Positions 1 to 12,100 of a stretch of 64,000 nt of DNA are shown here, one piece after another. A program made the translations under genes and the position numbers. Source of the stretch: Siphonodentalium dalli (taxonomy: Eukaryota; Mollusca; Scaphopoda; Gadilida; Siphonodentaliidae); NCBI GenBank assembly GCA_032622095.1, contig CP136062.1, forward strand, positions 134,247,282 to 134,311,281. Direction: 5' to 3'. Each line of letters starts with the position of its first letter. Position 1 is the first letter of the stretch. The notes under the pieces are model-generated. The model saw only the letters and a program-made list of their open reading frames with translations, had not been told where the DNA came from and ran no database searches.

Positions 1-655
1 TCGTATTTAAATGGTACTTTAATTACCCCCCCCCCCCTTCCCCCATTCTCCCCAGTTATTTGTTTATCAAACATGGACAGATATAAGATCAGATCTGACC
101 TGTGTATTAAATAAGATTAAGTGTTTCATAACAGGGGTGTATGGTTTTCAAAAATATATGTAGTTTATACAATTCAAAAGTATTATCTATATAATGTTAT
201 ACAGACATAATATGATGGGGATGCTGGCCCCTATGACCACTAAATCGTTCATATAAAAGAAAGTAAGTTAGCCCTCATTTGAATGGTTTCACACATTACA
301 ATGTTTTACAAGTAGCTTGGGCACTAAAAGCCACAACCTTCAATGTTAATCTTCTGAGTGCTCTGTGGCCCCTAAAATTCAATCAACCATGAAAATGTGA
401 ACAAATGGGAAAATAAGGTTCCTGGAAATACTAACATCTACCATATTGATTTTCAAAACAAGTCATCACTTACAATAGTCATGTATATTTATCTGCCTGT
501 TTCCCCATTGCATAGATAAATCATATTGGCTATCAGCTGTTGTTTTAATTTTGAAAGCACGTGTCTGAAGGGTTAATATATTTTTCAAAAATCAAGTAAT
601 CAGTCAATACCAAAATTGATAGAAGTGAATAGTGTGCAAAGATACTCAATATATA
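1..655. other. No recognisable feature
   Basis: AT-rich sequence with a poly-C tract near 27-37. No coding signal or repeat shared with the rest of the window was seen. Confidence 0.5.
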
Positions 656-1403
656 TTAACTCTTTCGCTGCCACCCCGCCACACGGACATACTCCCCAGT
701 GCCAAGCATTCTGGGTGTAAATACAAGTATTTTATGTATATGTGGGTAATGCAATGACTATCGGGTAACTATCGGTGTATTTAGTTGAAACTTCAAATGT
801 GGGTATATTTGACAATGACCTATCACCTGCCCTGACGTGGAGACCCATTCAAGGTCAAAGCCTTTGGGTCACGTGCCATTGGCGGCCATCTTGGATTTGC
901 TTTAATTTATGTTTTTCGGTAATTTTTTTCAATTCATATATGATTAAATGTTTGTTTTTTGTTCTATTGTTCTATCCCATTAATTAATGCTTCACCAGTT
1001 AATCATATTCCGGCTACTATTCCGTATTTTTCACCGACCTCATTCCGACAGAATTTTTGGACGCTAAACTGATCAGCAGAAAGGAGGCCGCCAAGTCAAT
1101 TATGATGTTTATTTTCCTCTCATATATCGCATCCCATGCACCAAAAGTTAATTTGTCAATGGTATATTCTGGCTCGGACTGTACTCATAGAACTTCAGGA
1201 GTAGCATGACTTTGACTGACCTTTCTTCTAAATTGTCGGCGCACACCAGCACTCTGCATAAAATAAATGAACCCCCGTTGTAATGCAACAAAACAATATA
1301 ATTACGATCCGTAAACCAGGTGCACCCCCGAACTCGCATAAATGCGTATTTGGCAGCGACTGGGTAACTCGCATTTATGCGAGCTTGGCATCGAAAGTGT
1401 TAA
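656..1403. mobile_element. piggyBac-like non-autonomous element with TTAA ends
   Basis: TTAA lies at both ends (656-659 and 1400-1403). Just inside are imperfect inverted ends, CTCTTTCGCTGCCA on the left and CACTTTCGATGCCA as the right-end complement. A second inverted pair, around TTTGGCAGCGAC and ACTCGCATAAATGCG, sits near the right end. No transposase is present. The TTAA target plus a C(C/A)CTTT terminus is what piggyBac-superfamily MITEs show. Confidence 0.6.
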
Positions 1404-2019
1404 GAGATATGAGGAAGAGTCCATGTACATTATAGCATGTGTCTATGGAAACCTTGGAAAGGGTTAATTATTTTTGAAGCAAATTAAAGGAATTTAGAAG
1501 ACACATATAGGTGAGGGGGCCCTTATCTCACCCTGTAATGAAATTTCAAGAATAGGAAAAACACCAGTCTTGTGCTGCCATTAATCAATTTGACAGTTAG
1601 AATAAACAAACAGCCAGACACCAGTGTTGTTTATCTTGCTTGACCCACCAGAGCTCTGTATCATATGTCATCACTCATTTCATAACAGATTTCACTTGGA
1701 ATGACAACATCTATAAAAATCCTCTCATATACTCTGGATGTTGGATGATCACATGGTAATTTATTGATATCATTATATTACATGAAACTATTGCAATAAA
1801 ATCTTCATATTTTCAAAACAGGATATCACACCTAATTAATCATATAAAACTAAAATAAATGAAATTGTCAATTTTTTTTAATTATTTAATTTTTTTTTTT
1901 ATTGTTTAATATTAAAGTTCAAACAAAATTTAATATCTGTATATGCTAAATTTAGCAAGGAGCTAAATCTAAAAAAAATGAATTTAAAAAAAAAAAAAAT
2001 TCTCTCGAAAAAGGGTCAT
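1404..2019. other. No recognisable feature
   Basis: AT-rich spacer with T- and A-homopolymer runs (about 1872-1900 and 1985-2001). No gene seen. Confidence 0.5.
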
Positions 2020-2138
2020 AACTCCTTTAAAATTAATCGGATCAAACCCAAATTCGAACTCGATCTGTATTATGGGCTGAGAAACAAAATCGATCGGATA
2101 GAAAATGTTTGAGTTATCGCATTACTCGTAAAGTGTCT

Positions 2139-2172
<34 letters not shown>

Positions 2173-2253
2173 GGACAGACAGACGGACGAACGACGAGTG
2201 GTCAATCCGGGCAACGACACTATGTTTACCATACTATGGTATGGGTAAACATA
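2020..2253. mobile_element. Helitron/pearl-like element, microsatellite and 3' hairpin part
   Basis: A core-like segment (GGGTCATAACTCCTTTAAAA...) runs into a (GACA)n/(GACG)n microsatellite (~2135-2195) and ends in a hairpin at 2221-2253 (TATGTTTACCATAC / GTATGGGTAAACATA). This order (core, GACA microsatellite, terminal hairpin) is that of bivalve pearl elements and other Helitron-like non-autonomous elements. Confidence 0.55.
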
Positions 2254-2839
2254 AAAACGTGTCGTAGGCATGGATAAATATCCAACATCACATTAAAAAT
2301 ACAAGTAAAATTGCAAGTTCGGTACATTATATGATTAGACAACAAAAATATTATTTGAAAATAGCCAATTTAACACTGAACATATGTACTAATATCCAAA
2401 TTATTGTGAACAAAAATGGCGTCCCAATTTTTAATGAGGCAAATGTACATAACATACGGATATACATATACACATGAAGGAGACCAAACTGTATGTCAAC
2501 AATAGTACCACTTGTCAACAGCTGAGTTAATTGAGTGAATGCTGTAAATTAGATCATTTCTAACCAAGAAAATTATTTGTTTTCGAGAATTTTCAATATC
2601 AAGTCAAAAACTAGATTTTCTTTTTATAAGCATTTCCAAAGAAGTTACCGGGTACCATTTTCATTTTCAAATTTCCGATAATCACCTTGAAACAATGCAT
2701 AAAAGCCAATAGCTGATCTTTGGCCTTTTACCTGAAGCTCTCACCTGTGTGTCATGGAGAAATATAGTTTTCAAATAAATCCATCGATTTTCCTCATAAA
2801 TGTGCAAAATTTTCAATAAAATAAATTTTAATTTCTGGG
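2254..2839. other. No recognisable feature
   Basis: AT-rich spacer; no coding signal or window-internal repeat seen. Confidence 0.45.
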
Positions 2840-3335
2840 AACAATCATTAAATAAATCTTTGCTCCCAATTGTCTACTCTGTTGTTAAAACACAGTTTTA
2901 TTTGATCAGACACAAGAATAATCAGTAAATTCTAAGTCTATGAAGTTATCATCCAGAAAACTAAATAATCAGGAAATTCTAAGTCAACAAGGGTCATAAC
3001 TCAAGTAAAAATGAGTGGACTAAACCAAAATTCAAACTTGGCCTATATTTTCATGTGAATAATCCATATATTAAATTTGAAAATAATCAGATAATTAAAA
3101 CCAAAGTTATCGTCCGGTAACCAAAATAATCAGCAATTTTTAAGTCGACAAGGACCATAGCTCTGGTAACAATGGACAGACACCACATCCCCCCTGGCAC
3201 CTCATATTTGAACTTGACATGTGCCCCCTAACCAATAAGCTCACATACCAAATAATAATTAATTACAACTGAAGATATCATCCGGAGACCATCTGGGATG
3301 CACAGACTGACGGGGTACAACTAAAATAATAGCAT
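2840..3335. repeat. Tandem core repeats of a Helitron/pearl-like element
   Basis: Two to three degenerate units share 'AAGTC(A/G)ACAAGG.(C/T)CATA(A/G)CTC' followed by 'aaaatgagtggac' and end in 'AGTTATC(A/G)TCCGG'. The related phrase 'aagggctgtaattctggtaaaaat' recurs at 9850-10060, so the families share an ancestor. A short GACAGAC remnant lies at 3174-3182. Confidence 0.45.
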
Positions 3336-3556
3336 TATATTTCATTATTAACAAATAATAGTGACAGATTCCCTCGCACTATCCTTAAACATGAACCTGA
3401 ATGAGAATTATACTGGAAACATGTGCTGACTGGAACATGTAAAAATCTTAACTTGCCATACAGTTAAAGTTAAAACTTCTATATCTACACAGTGAGGGAT
3501 GAGTTTATTACTTGTCAATGATTATACAATAATCTATCATCGAGCGTATGATGAAT

Positions 3557-4732
3557 GAAAGTGTCAATGACACTGTAGCTCAACTTGGGAAGGATTTTTT
3601 TTTTATGAGCAATGAATGGAATGATAAAGAAGAAGGAAAGTAAACTAGAGGTCACTCCGAAGATTCGCATGAAGTATGCTGATGATCGGATGAGGGATGT
3701 GGTCTGTAGGGTGCGCCAAATGATTTAGTCATATAAAGAATAAATTGCTGACGGCCATATTTTTCAATGAATTTCGGTAAAAATAGGAGGCTACCATCTA
3801 GATGTCACCCTGAAGATCCATATGAAGTTTGGTGATCACCAGAGGAGGGATGTGGTCTGTAAGGTGTGCCAAAGGATTTATTCATGCAAAGAGTAAAAAT
3901 CAAGATGGCTGCCTGCTGCCATGTTTTTCATCGAAAATTGTTCAAATTCGATAGCTCCCATCTAGAGGTGATTCTAAACATGCCTGTAAATTTTAAAATC
4001 AATTCTCCCATAAATGCGGGCTGCGAGGTGTGCCGATGGAATCAAATTAGAAATCCAAGATGGCTGCTGGTGGCCATTTTTTTTAACAGATTTCGGTCAA
4101 AATAGGAAGCTCCCATGTAGATCCAAATAGAAGTTTGGTGACGATCGGATGAGAGATGTGGCCTGTAGGGTATGCTGAAGAAATTAGTAATACAAAGAGT
4201 AATTTCCAATATGGCCGCTGGCAGCCATGGTTTTTAAAAAATTTCAGTCAAAATAGTAGGCTCCCGTCTAGAGGTCCCCCGAAGATCACTATGAAGTTTG
4301 GTGATGATTGGATGAGGGATGTGGTCTGTATAGGGTGTGCCAAAGGATTTAGTCATGCAAAAAGTAAAATCCAAGATGGCTGCCGGCGGCCGTGTTTTGC
4401 ATCAAAAATCGTTCAAATTCGATAGCTCCCATCTTCAGGTGATTAAAAATGATCCGACAATAAATAAGGGCTGTAAGGTTTGCCGATGGATTCAAATTGG
4501 AAATCAAAGATGGCTGCTGGTGGCCATGTTTTTCATCAGACAAATTTGATAGCTCCCATATATAGGTCACCCTGAAGCTACATATGAAGTTTGGTGAAGA
4601 TCGGATGAGGGATGCGGCCTGTAGGACATGCCGAAGGAAATTGATGATGCACGGATGTCCGCATGCACACGCGGACGACAGATGCCAACCCATGGCAATA
4701 GCTCAAACTTTACATGGTAAAGTTGAGCTAAT
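3557..4732 (+). mobile_element. Y-family element, copy A (YY1-motif tandem modules)
   Basis: The left end has the small palindrome AGTGTCA-A-TGACACT followed by GTAGCTCAACTTGGG. The right end is a hairpin, GCTCAAACTTTA / TAAAGTTGAGC, ending GAGCTAA. Between them a ~165-200 bp module repeats several times: a 'gaagtttggtgatgatcggatgaggga' part and a palindromic part around CAAGATGGCTGC...GGCCATGTTTTT. There is no transposase. Other copies lie at 36884, 53217 and 59368. Confidence 0.7.
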
Positions 4733-4934
4733 AATGACCCAGTGTAAAATAATTACATTTGACCCAGATCTGACAATTTATAAAACGGAGCAAAATGTTC
4801 TCACTAACTTTTTCACTTAAGTTGTTGATGTCGGACTGATGACGTCAACCGGGGACTTAAGTCTAGGAGACGTAATTCATGTGCAACCACTTAGTGCAGT
4901 AGTACCGATAGCTGTGATTTATCTATATGCACAT

Positions 4935-5243
4935 GTGCAATCCACCCCACTAAATCATCAGACAAGCCTGAGTTTAGTGTGCCTGTTATTTGCAGAATGA
5001 GGTCCCCAGAGGGTGAATTTAGTGACGCTATCCTGCATAACGACACATTGCATAATCGAGGTTCCCGATGGGTGTACAATATTCACAATTTGGGAACTTC
5101 AATCTGAGTCTATGATATCTCCCATAGCAGATGAGGCCATGTATATATAATGAGGTCCCCAGAGTGTGAATTTGGTGATGCTAGCCCACTGTGTGGGATA
5201 GCATCACTAAATTCACACTCTGGTAATCTCATTCTGCAAATGA
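4935..5243. repeat. M5 foldback repeats
   Basis: One partial copy lies at about 4935-5075 and one clean hairpin at 5147-5243. The arms read AATGAGGTCCCCAGAGTGTG...GATGCTA and their complement TAGCATCAC...CACACTCTGG. Related copies are at 10470-10552, 51365-51475 and 51655-51775. Confidence 0.6.
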
Positions 5244-5433
5244 CAGGCACACTAAACTCAGGCTTGTCAACAGACCTCAGTTCACGAGTAAGTTCATCAT
5301 TATCATTTGGTTTCTACATCTGGAATTATCATGTCATCAACATTTACACACATTTTCATTTCCTTGATCCCCAATATATTGTGTGAGTGATCTCTTGCCT
5401 ACAACACACACTTCCAACGGTCTGTCTCTGATT

Positions 5434-5646
5434 CAGTAATACCCTAAATAATCGACTCCTTAACCACAGCGGAATTATGGGTAACTTTTCAGGATTTAGT
5501 CGGAAATACGGCTTGTTGCCATTCATTGGAAAGCTCTCAGTGAGAACTTTCCGATGAATGGCAATAAGCCATATTTCCTACTAAATCCTGAAAAGTTACC
5601 CATAATTCTGCTGTGGTTAAGGAGTCGATTATTTAGGGCATTACTG
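5434..5646. mobile_element. M4 foldback MITE, complete
   Basis: 213 bp, almost wholly palindromic with ~105-bp arms. The ends are CAGTAATACCCTAAATAATC and its complement. Other copies in the window are flanked by TA, as in Tc1/mariner-type insertions. Truncated copies are at 42465-42587 and 43582-43689. Confidence 0.7.
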
Positions 5647-6194
5647 TAATACTTCAGAGATTACATCCAGTCTGAGTATGAGAGTTTTGAGATCCACTGT
5701 TTGAAATGTGCTCAGTCCTTGTGATTCTATATTGGGGTGATCTAGAAGCATGTTCTTCATCGCTGAAAGTAACACCATAATGTTTCTCATTTGAGCTCCT
5801 TTCTCAGGAATCTTGGTTCTTTAATTTTTCATTTCTGATAGCTCTCTTTAGGCTGAAGTAGAATTAGTGAATTATTCGTGTGATTCTGTTTTAAATAGGA
5901 GACAAATAGTCCAATTGGGGGACAAAAATGTCCAGCCCGATTCGAGGGTTCGTGTATCTCACTGACAGCCACTATGGTGATCACAATTAGTTTATAAATA
6001 ATAAATACTCACAATAATACCAAATACGGTATCATAGTTGCCAAACAAGTCATACATAGAGATTTGTTCAGGGCAGTTTGTACAACGTGTGAGTGTCATT
6101 GGAAGATTCCATTATGGTGATTATTGATGACTCCAACAGGAAATTTCCCAAAACGTGTAACCAGAAATTAAAACAATCATCTAATTGGTATGGT
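5647..6194. other. No recognisable feature
   Basis: AT-rich spacer without coding signal. Confidence 0.45.
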
Positions 6195-6515
6195 GTTATC
6201 ATTTCCAAGGTCATTATTCCAAAGGTCTGTTATTCCGAAGGTCTGTTATTCTGAAGATCAGCTATTCCGAAGGTCTGCTATTCCGAACGTACACTTTACG
6301 GACATAATCCATGTGACTAGAATGATTTATAAATCGCCTATATATTATGCATGATAGACATAATAACATACTGCTGGGTACTATCGGTGGAATATAGTTC
6401 CACTTACAAATATTGGACAAAATATAAAAACTTTCGGAATAGCGGACCCTCGAAACGACAACTGCAAGTTATGACGAGGGTCCGTTATTCCAAAGGTTCG
6501 TTATTCCGAAGGTCC
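6195..6515. repeat. 16-bp TATTCCGAAGGT minisatellite in two opposed blocks
   Basis: Degenerate units TTATTCCGAAGGTCTG run from 6225 to about 6290. After a short spacer, complement-oriented units (CGGAATAGCGGACC, ~6436) and more forward units (6480-6515) follow. The same unit builds the arrays at 8322, 55115 and 56445. Confidence 0.6.
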
Positions 6516-6711
6516 ATTAGATTGTTTCTATATGATAGCATGCATAATTATGGTCATTGCATATTGATACTTTTGGCAACGAAACAATGATAGTAAAGTA
6601 AGAACAAACAATGATCACCCCAATTTTAAAAGCAACTTTTCGATTTCAATTTAAACTTGAATTGCTTACAAGGAGTTCAATAATCGTAACTCTATATAAT
6701 TAGTTGCTTGT

Positions 6712-6860
6712 AAGGCCAAAAAAAAAAGATAGTATGTTTCCGATAACGAAGTGAAAAAATTAGGGTAGGTAGGTAGGTAGGGAAATTTTATTTTTTTATT
6801 TTATTTTGATATTTTTTATCCAGCTGCAGAAATATTGAATTACCTCGACCGAAAATGACA
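6712..6860. repeat. Dispersed repeat, AAGGCC-A(n) / TGTTTCCG type
   Basis: Begins AAGGCCAAAAAAAAAAGATA, then TATGTTTCCGATAACG and a GTAGG tetranucleotide run (6765-6781). Related copies are at 16915-17060 (same strand) and 7812-7915 (opposite strand). Possibly a SINE or small MITE; class unknown. Confidence 0.45.
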
Positions 6861-7811
6861 TAAAATGCCAACTTGTGTTGTGGGAAAGTATTACTTGATA
6901 AACACAGCACTAGGAAATATACATTAAGATTGATGAAAGATCAAACTTACTTCATGCTTTAATAAGGATGTTATTTATTTTTCACATACCACATTTTATA
7001 AATTTGGCTATAAACTTGGTATGAGATTGATGTCACTAACTTTTATAAGAATTTTACCCATAATACCGCCATTATACCATACTTGTATTGTGACAACAGC
7101 ATCCCATTGTCTAGAGGTAGCCAGTGCACCCAACCTAGCATACCTGGTTTTTGGAAACAGTAGCTGTACCCCTAACATATGTGGTCATAACCTATATACA
7201 TGTATATATACAGATACACACACGTCTGTTTATAGTGTTCCTACCGGTACTCTCAGGCTCCAAATAAAAGTGCAGGCCCAAATAATAGTGTACAGGAAAA
7301 ATTCCATTGAAAGTTAAAACAGTGCAGACCCAAATAACTCTGAGCAAAACATCAACTTTAGTTTAATAATTGTATAGTACATGTAGGTCAAGCATAGTAA
7401 TCAGCATAGTATGTGTCATGTAGAGTTTTATTCGATATTGACATGTTCACATGTACGCCATATACTTTTCATAGCCTCAAAATTAATAAACTTACAGACT
7501 CAGATAAGCACTGTGCAGGGGGGGGGGGGGGGATTTCCCAAGAAAATAATAAATGGGCATGCATGTTTATTTGGAACTCATGAATATGTTCCATAAGTCC
7601 CAAACAAGGCATACTGGTAAAGCAGGCATGAGATCCACTCTCTTGAAATTAAAATTGCAAGATTCATGCCTATCAATCCACAACCCATCACACACCTGTG
7701 GCTTTTGAGACAACTGTCACACTTCATGTCACTTATCACAGGCTTATGTTAGAAACCATGTGTTTTGCACCTAATGATTATCAATATTATCAAGCATTAG
7801 CGGTAAAATTT
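6861..7811. other. No recognisable gene; poly-G tract
   Basis: AT-rich sequence with a poly-G tract at about 7518-7531. The open frames here are short and have no recognisable motif. Confidence 0.45.
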
Positions 7812-8117
7812 TTGACTTTTTCTCAAAATATCAATAAAAAGATTAGGGTCAGCGGGTTATTTTTAGGGTCGGTTGATGTACGGAAACATAGTATCTTTTT
7901 TATTTGGCCTAACCATTTCGACCATGTATCTATGTGAGCAATCCCCATACAGCTGCGTCCCTTTTCTATGCTCCGCATAGCAGTGACTAGTTCGCTGGCA
8001 GAGGAACGCATAGCAGTGATTGGTTAGCTGACAGAGCTTGTGTTGCGAGGCGACTGAACTCTGCCTTGCAGCTTCCAGTCGCTGGAGCTGAAGTAACTCC
8101 GATGGCACGTCAATTAT

Positions 8118-8310
8118 CCCTTTCAAAACAGGAGCTGTGCTGGTGCAGCATTAAATATCCTGTGCCAGTGCATTATCTTATATATGCAAGTCTCCCATCG
8201 GGAGCATCGCACATATAAGAGAATGCACTGGCTTAAGGTCAAGGTAACTATTGTTAGGCCAATGTATTCTCTTATATATGCGAGGCTCCCTATGGGAGAC
8301 TCGCATACGT
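8118..8310. mobile_element. piggyBac-like hairpin MITE, decayed copy
   Basis: Contains 'GAGCTGTGCTGGTGCAGCAT' and two ~65-bp hairpins (8165-8231 and 8258-8310) built from GTGCATTCTCTTATATATGC and its complement. The left TTAACCCTTTCATG end is degraded and the right end is replaced by the 16-bp array. Confidence 0.55.
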
Positions 8311-8321
8311 AACATAATGGG

Positions 8322-8405
8322 GGACCTTCAGAATAGCGGCCCTTCGGATCTTCGGAATAGCGGACCTTCGGAACAACACAACATCAGAATAGCAGACCTT
8401 CGGAC
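8322..8405. repeat. 16-bp minisatellite block (GGAATAGCGGACCTTC)
   Basis: Four to five degenerate units of the CCTTCGGAATAGCGGA type abut the decayed piggyBac-like hairpins. Confidence 0.6.
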
Positions 8406-9052
8406 TGTACTCATCATTTCCCCATTTTCATGAATGAAACATGATATGTTTTTGTATTTATTCCATAAACCAACTACATCAAGATACCAAAAATTTATTT
8501 CTGGTGACAATTTTCATCATTATATATTCTGACAATAATTTTCAATCACTGAAGGCATGGCGAACTGTGACCTGCCAAAATATCATGACAGCATCTGCAG
8601 ACGTCAGATAAAATATTGCCAGATAGAATCCAAAGCAGTTTTTACTTACCCAACAAAAAGTCAAGATCTAATATCACTGAGCATGATATGTAAAAATAAA
8701 TTGTAAACATAGAAACAAGGAATACCATGGTAACACACATTTTGGAGCTATTTAACTAGTTGATTTGCGAACCTGCCAACAACTATTTTTTTAACGAATA
8801 TGCCAAAAAGATACTCTTCTTAGCGCGCCATCCTTTTCAGGCAGAGTAAATAAAGACTTGCAAATAAAGTATTACACCCATTATGACAGTGGTATTTAAT
8901 ATATTTCAATTTCCAGGCCATGTCCACTTTGCCCATATTGGTCTATTAATAATGAATTCATAATTCTTTGCCTCACAAGTAAAAATAAGAGCAGTAAAGA
9001 CTACTCTATGCTTTAAAAAATATTCAACTTAACTCATTTCCAGGTAAGAAAG
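8406..9052. other. 3' flank of the Schlafen-like gene
   Basis: Minus-strand AATAAA signals are present as TTTATT at about 8457 and 8495. No further exon could be supported, although one on the minus strand cannot be excluded. Confidence 0.35.
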
Positions 9053-9145
9053 TTACTCTGAAGTTTGATCATACCTTTTGATTTCATCTTCACATTTCTG
9101 TCTAATATCCTGCCTTGTTAATGCAGCAATTTCATTCATGGTGTA
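9053..9145 (-). CDS. Exon 5 (probable terminal exon) of the Schlafen-like gene
   Basis: Encodes YTMNEIAALTRQDIRQ and a short charged tail ending at TAA (9053-9055). The 'EIAALTRQ' helix is the usual C-terminal element after the AlbA_2 fold. A GTATGA inside the exon (from 9074) could instead be a donor to an exon I could not find. Confidence 0.65.
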   Translation of the reverse strand, partial: YTMNEIAALTRQDIRQKCEDEIKRYDQTSE

Positions 9146-12100
9146 CTATAAAAAGAAATCCAAATGTGAGCATATTGGAGAAAAAACAATATGATGAATT
9201 CCAGGGAACAATTTATATTTTTACAATATAAATCTACATATTCTTTTCCATTTTCAAAAGTTTGCATAGCATTTTCCCCAATATCTCATATGGCTAAGTT
9301 TAAAATATCTACTTATATGTGCGATTTTGTCTCAAGAAACACTTGCAACAAACAGCAGTGAAGACAGCTAGTTTTGTAAAATGTATGGCCTCGGTAACAT
9401 TAATTACAGGATGTTGGAGAATAATTTTTCTCTTCTACAATCAGTTCATCATGTTCAAGACACACATATAACCTACCGGTACTCAGTCTCAGTGCCAAAA
9501 AAACATATTTCTTGCTTGTTTTATTTGGCTTTATTGTCATTTCATGCAGCCATAAGGCCATATCAAGATGTCAGTTTTATGGGTGGAGAAAATATGTACA
9601 TAAGGTTAACTGGGAAATTACTCTATAACCACTACCCCCCGAAAGCAACAAGTGCAATGCCAAGCATGACATATGCCTCCTGATGCTCAATTTAGAGAGT
9701 GGGCAATGGATGGAATTTTTTTTTTCATTTTCTAAACCCAAGAAGTGGGTATCCATTACCCTTAAACTGGGCTATCAACACACCAAAGCATAACCAAATC
9801 CGATGATCCATGCTGAAGGTACAAGCTGAAATGTTCATAGAGACAAAATTGAGAAATTCCCAAGTCAAACAAGGGCTGTAATTCTGGTAAAAATGAATGG
9901 AAGAATCCTGTAGTAAGTCGGTATATTTCCCCCCGAGCTGTGTTATCAACATACCAAAGCACAACTGAATCAGAAGATCCTTGCCCAAGTTACAAGCTGA
10001 AATGTTCTTTTGGACACAATATTCACAAACAAGGGCCGTAATTCTGGTAAAAATTAATAGAGGAAACCCGTAGTATGTGGATATCCTTTCCTCCAACCTG
10101 TGCTATCACCATGCCACAGGACAATGAAACCCCATAATAAAGACATCCACAGCATACTGTTTGTTATGGACCCGTTTTTCCAGCAAAGGACCATAAATCT
10201 GGAAAAAAATAGTGGAAAAAACCTGCACTATGTGGAGATCCTTTCCACAATGCTGGTCTACCGGCATACCAAAGGACATCCAAATTGGACTATCGATACT
10301 TGAGCTGTGTTGTGAAATGTTTGTTATGGAAGGACGGACGAAAGGTCTCCACTATTTACCCCCCGAATCCTCCTTTGGAGGGCTGGGGCATAACTAGCTC
10401 AGTTATACGAAACAGATTACCTCTGCAACTGGGGAACTTCAATCTGATCATAGATCTCCCATAGAAGTTGAGGTATAAGCAAAATGAGGACCCCAGAGGG
10501 TGATTTGGTATCATAAATTCACCCTCTGGGGACCTCATTCTGCAAATGACACACACTATTTGCAGGCTTGCATTACAACATATACCTGTGTGACTGATGC
10601 TTGTCTCCTGAAGAACACAAGACCTTCTTCATTCTCATGCAGAGGGTGCATGTTAAAGAAGCAGCTTTTATTTCCCTTGTTTCGATGATCATCCGGGTCC
10701 CATGGATGTATGATGATTTCTATCACATAACTTTGTGGCAGGATACCCTAAGTGTGAGGAAAGATAACCAAATATATTTATTTCCTGCAGGATAACTATT
10801 CAACGGAAAATTCAACCAACATAACTGAACCCTCTTTTGAAAGCCCTCCTGATCATGATGCCAAAGAATCCAATAACCCATGGCTGAGATATAGAGTGGA
10901 CTGACGGAAATCCAACATTTTCAGATAAACTCTTGAATGGAAAAGGCTAACAATGCCAATGAACCCTCTTTTGAGAGTCCTCCTCGTGTCAGGCCTACAT
11001 ACCATACATTTCATTGAGATCCAATAACCCATGGTTGAGAAATATGAGCGGATGGATAGACGGACGGACGAATGTAATCCAGTATACCCCCCCATCTTTT
11101 GGATGGGTGTATAATAAATCAATAAATATTGAGATCTTTGTGGAAAAATGGTATCAGTGTATTAATAAGCAGCAATGTTAGTGTCAGTTTGGGTAAAGTA
11201 ATTTTGATCCATAAGCATCTGAGTCAAAACTGTGATCACACAAACTTCTGAAATGGTGTTACCAAATATAGTACACCCCATGTGGTGACGTTTAATGATT
11301 GGTTAAACTAGAGTCACATGATATAGATATGTAGCAATCACACCATGGGATGCAGAAAATGCAATGCAATTGATTGGATGATACTGATCAATCGATACTG
11401 GGCAGAAATTGTCTTTCATTTACTTGTAGGGGTAACTGACCGAAGAAAAAAAAATTCAGCTCAGAAATCAAATTTAGACGTGTTTCAACGTGGTCATTGT
11501 GAGGTGCATCCTCTGCAGAGCGGGCATACGGGTGGACAAACTGATTACTTAATACGACTGTTTTTTTCATTCAGCATATAAATAACGGTATAAAATTATG
11601 TGACCTGGCTATACTCTCACACTATTAACCTAAACAAGACAAACCCTCAAATCAGAAGCACGATCGATATACTCACACAGTTAAATTCCGATCGATATAC
11701 TCACACAGTTAAATTCCGATCGATATACTCACAGTTAAATTCTGATCGATATACTCATACAGTTAAATTCCGATCGATATACTCACACAGTTAAATTCTG
11801 ATCGATATACTCACACAGTTAAATTCCGATCGATATACTCACACAGTTAAATTCCGATCGATTTACTCACACAGTTGAATTCCAATCGATATACTCACAC
11901 AGTTAAATTCCGATCGATATACTCACACAGTTAAATTCCAATCGATATACTCACACAGTTAATTTCTGATCGATATACTCACACAATTAAATTCTGATCA
12001 ATATACTCACACAGTTAAATTCCGCAACAGATTCTTTGTCACACCAGCAATAATTGTAAGTCTTAAATGTGTGGGGATTCATTCGTCTTGTTTTGTCAAC

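Noticed and set aside
4349-4693. 114-residue minus-strand ORF
   Set aside because: It runs through the Y-family modules and the repeated frame is not conserved between modules.
7863-8126. 87-residue minus-strand ORF with LLQLQRLEAARQSS
   Set aside because: Overlaps repeat sequence and shows no conserved motif.
8800-8875. Possible extra 3' exon of the Schlafen-like gene on the minus strand
   Set aside because: Acceptor weak, encoded peptide short and without motif; read-through of exon 5 to TAA at 9053 is simpler.
11661-12024. CRISPR-like regular array
   Set aside because: Unit-to-unit direct tandem with no variable spacers, in a eukaryotic intron.
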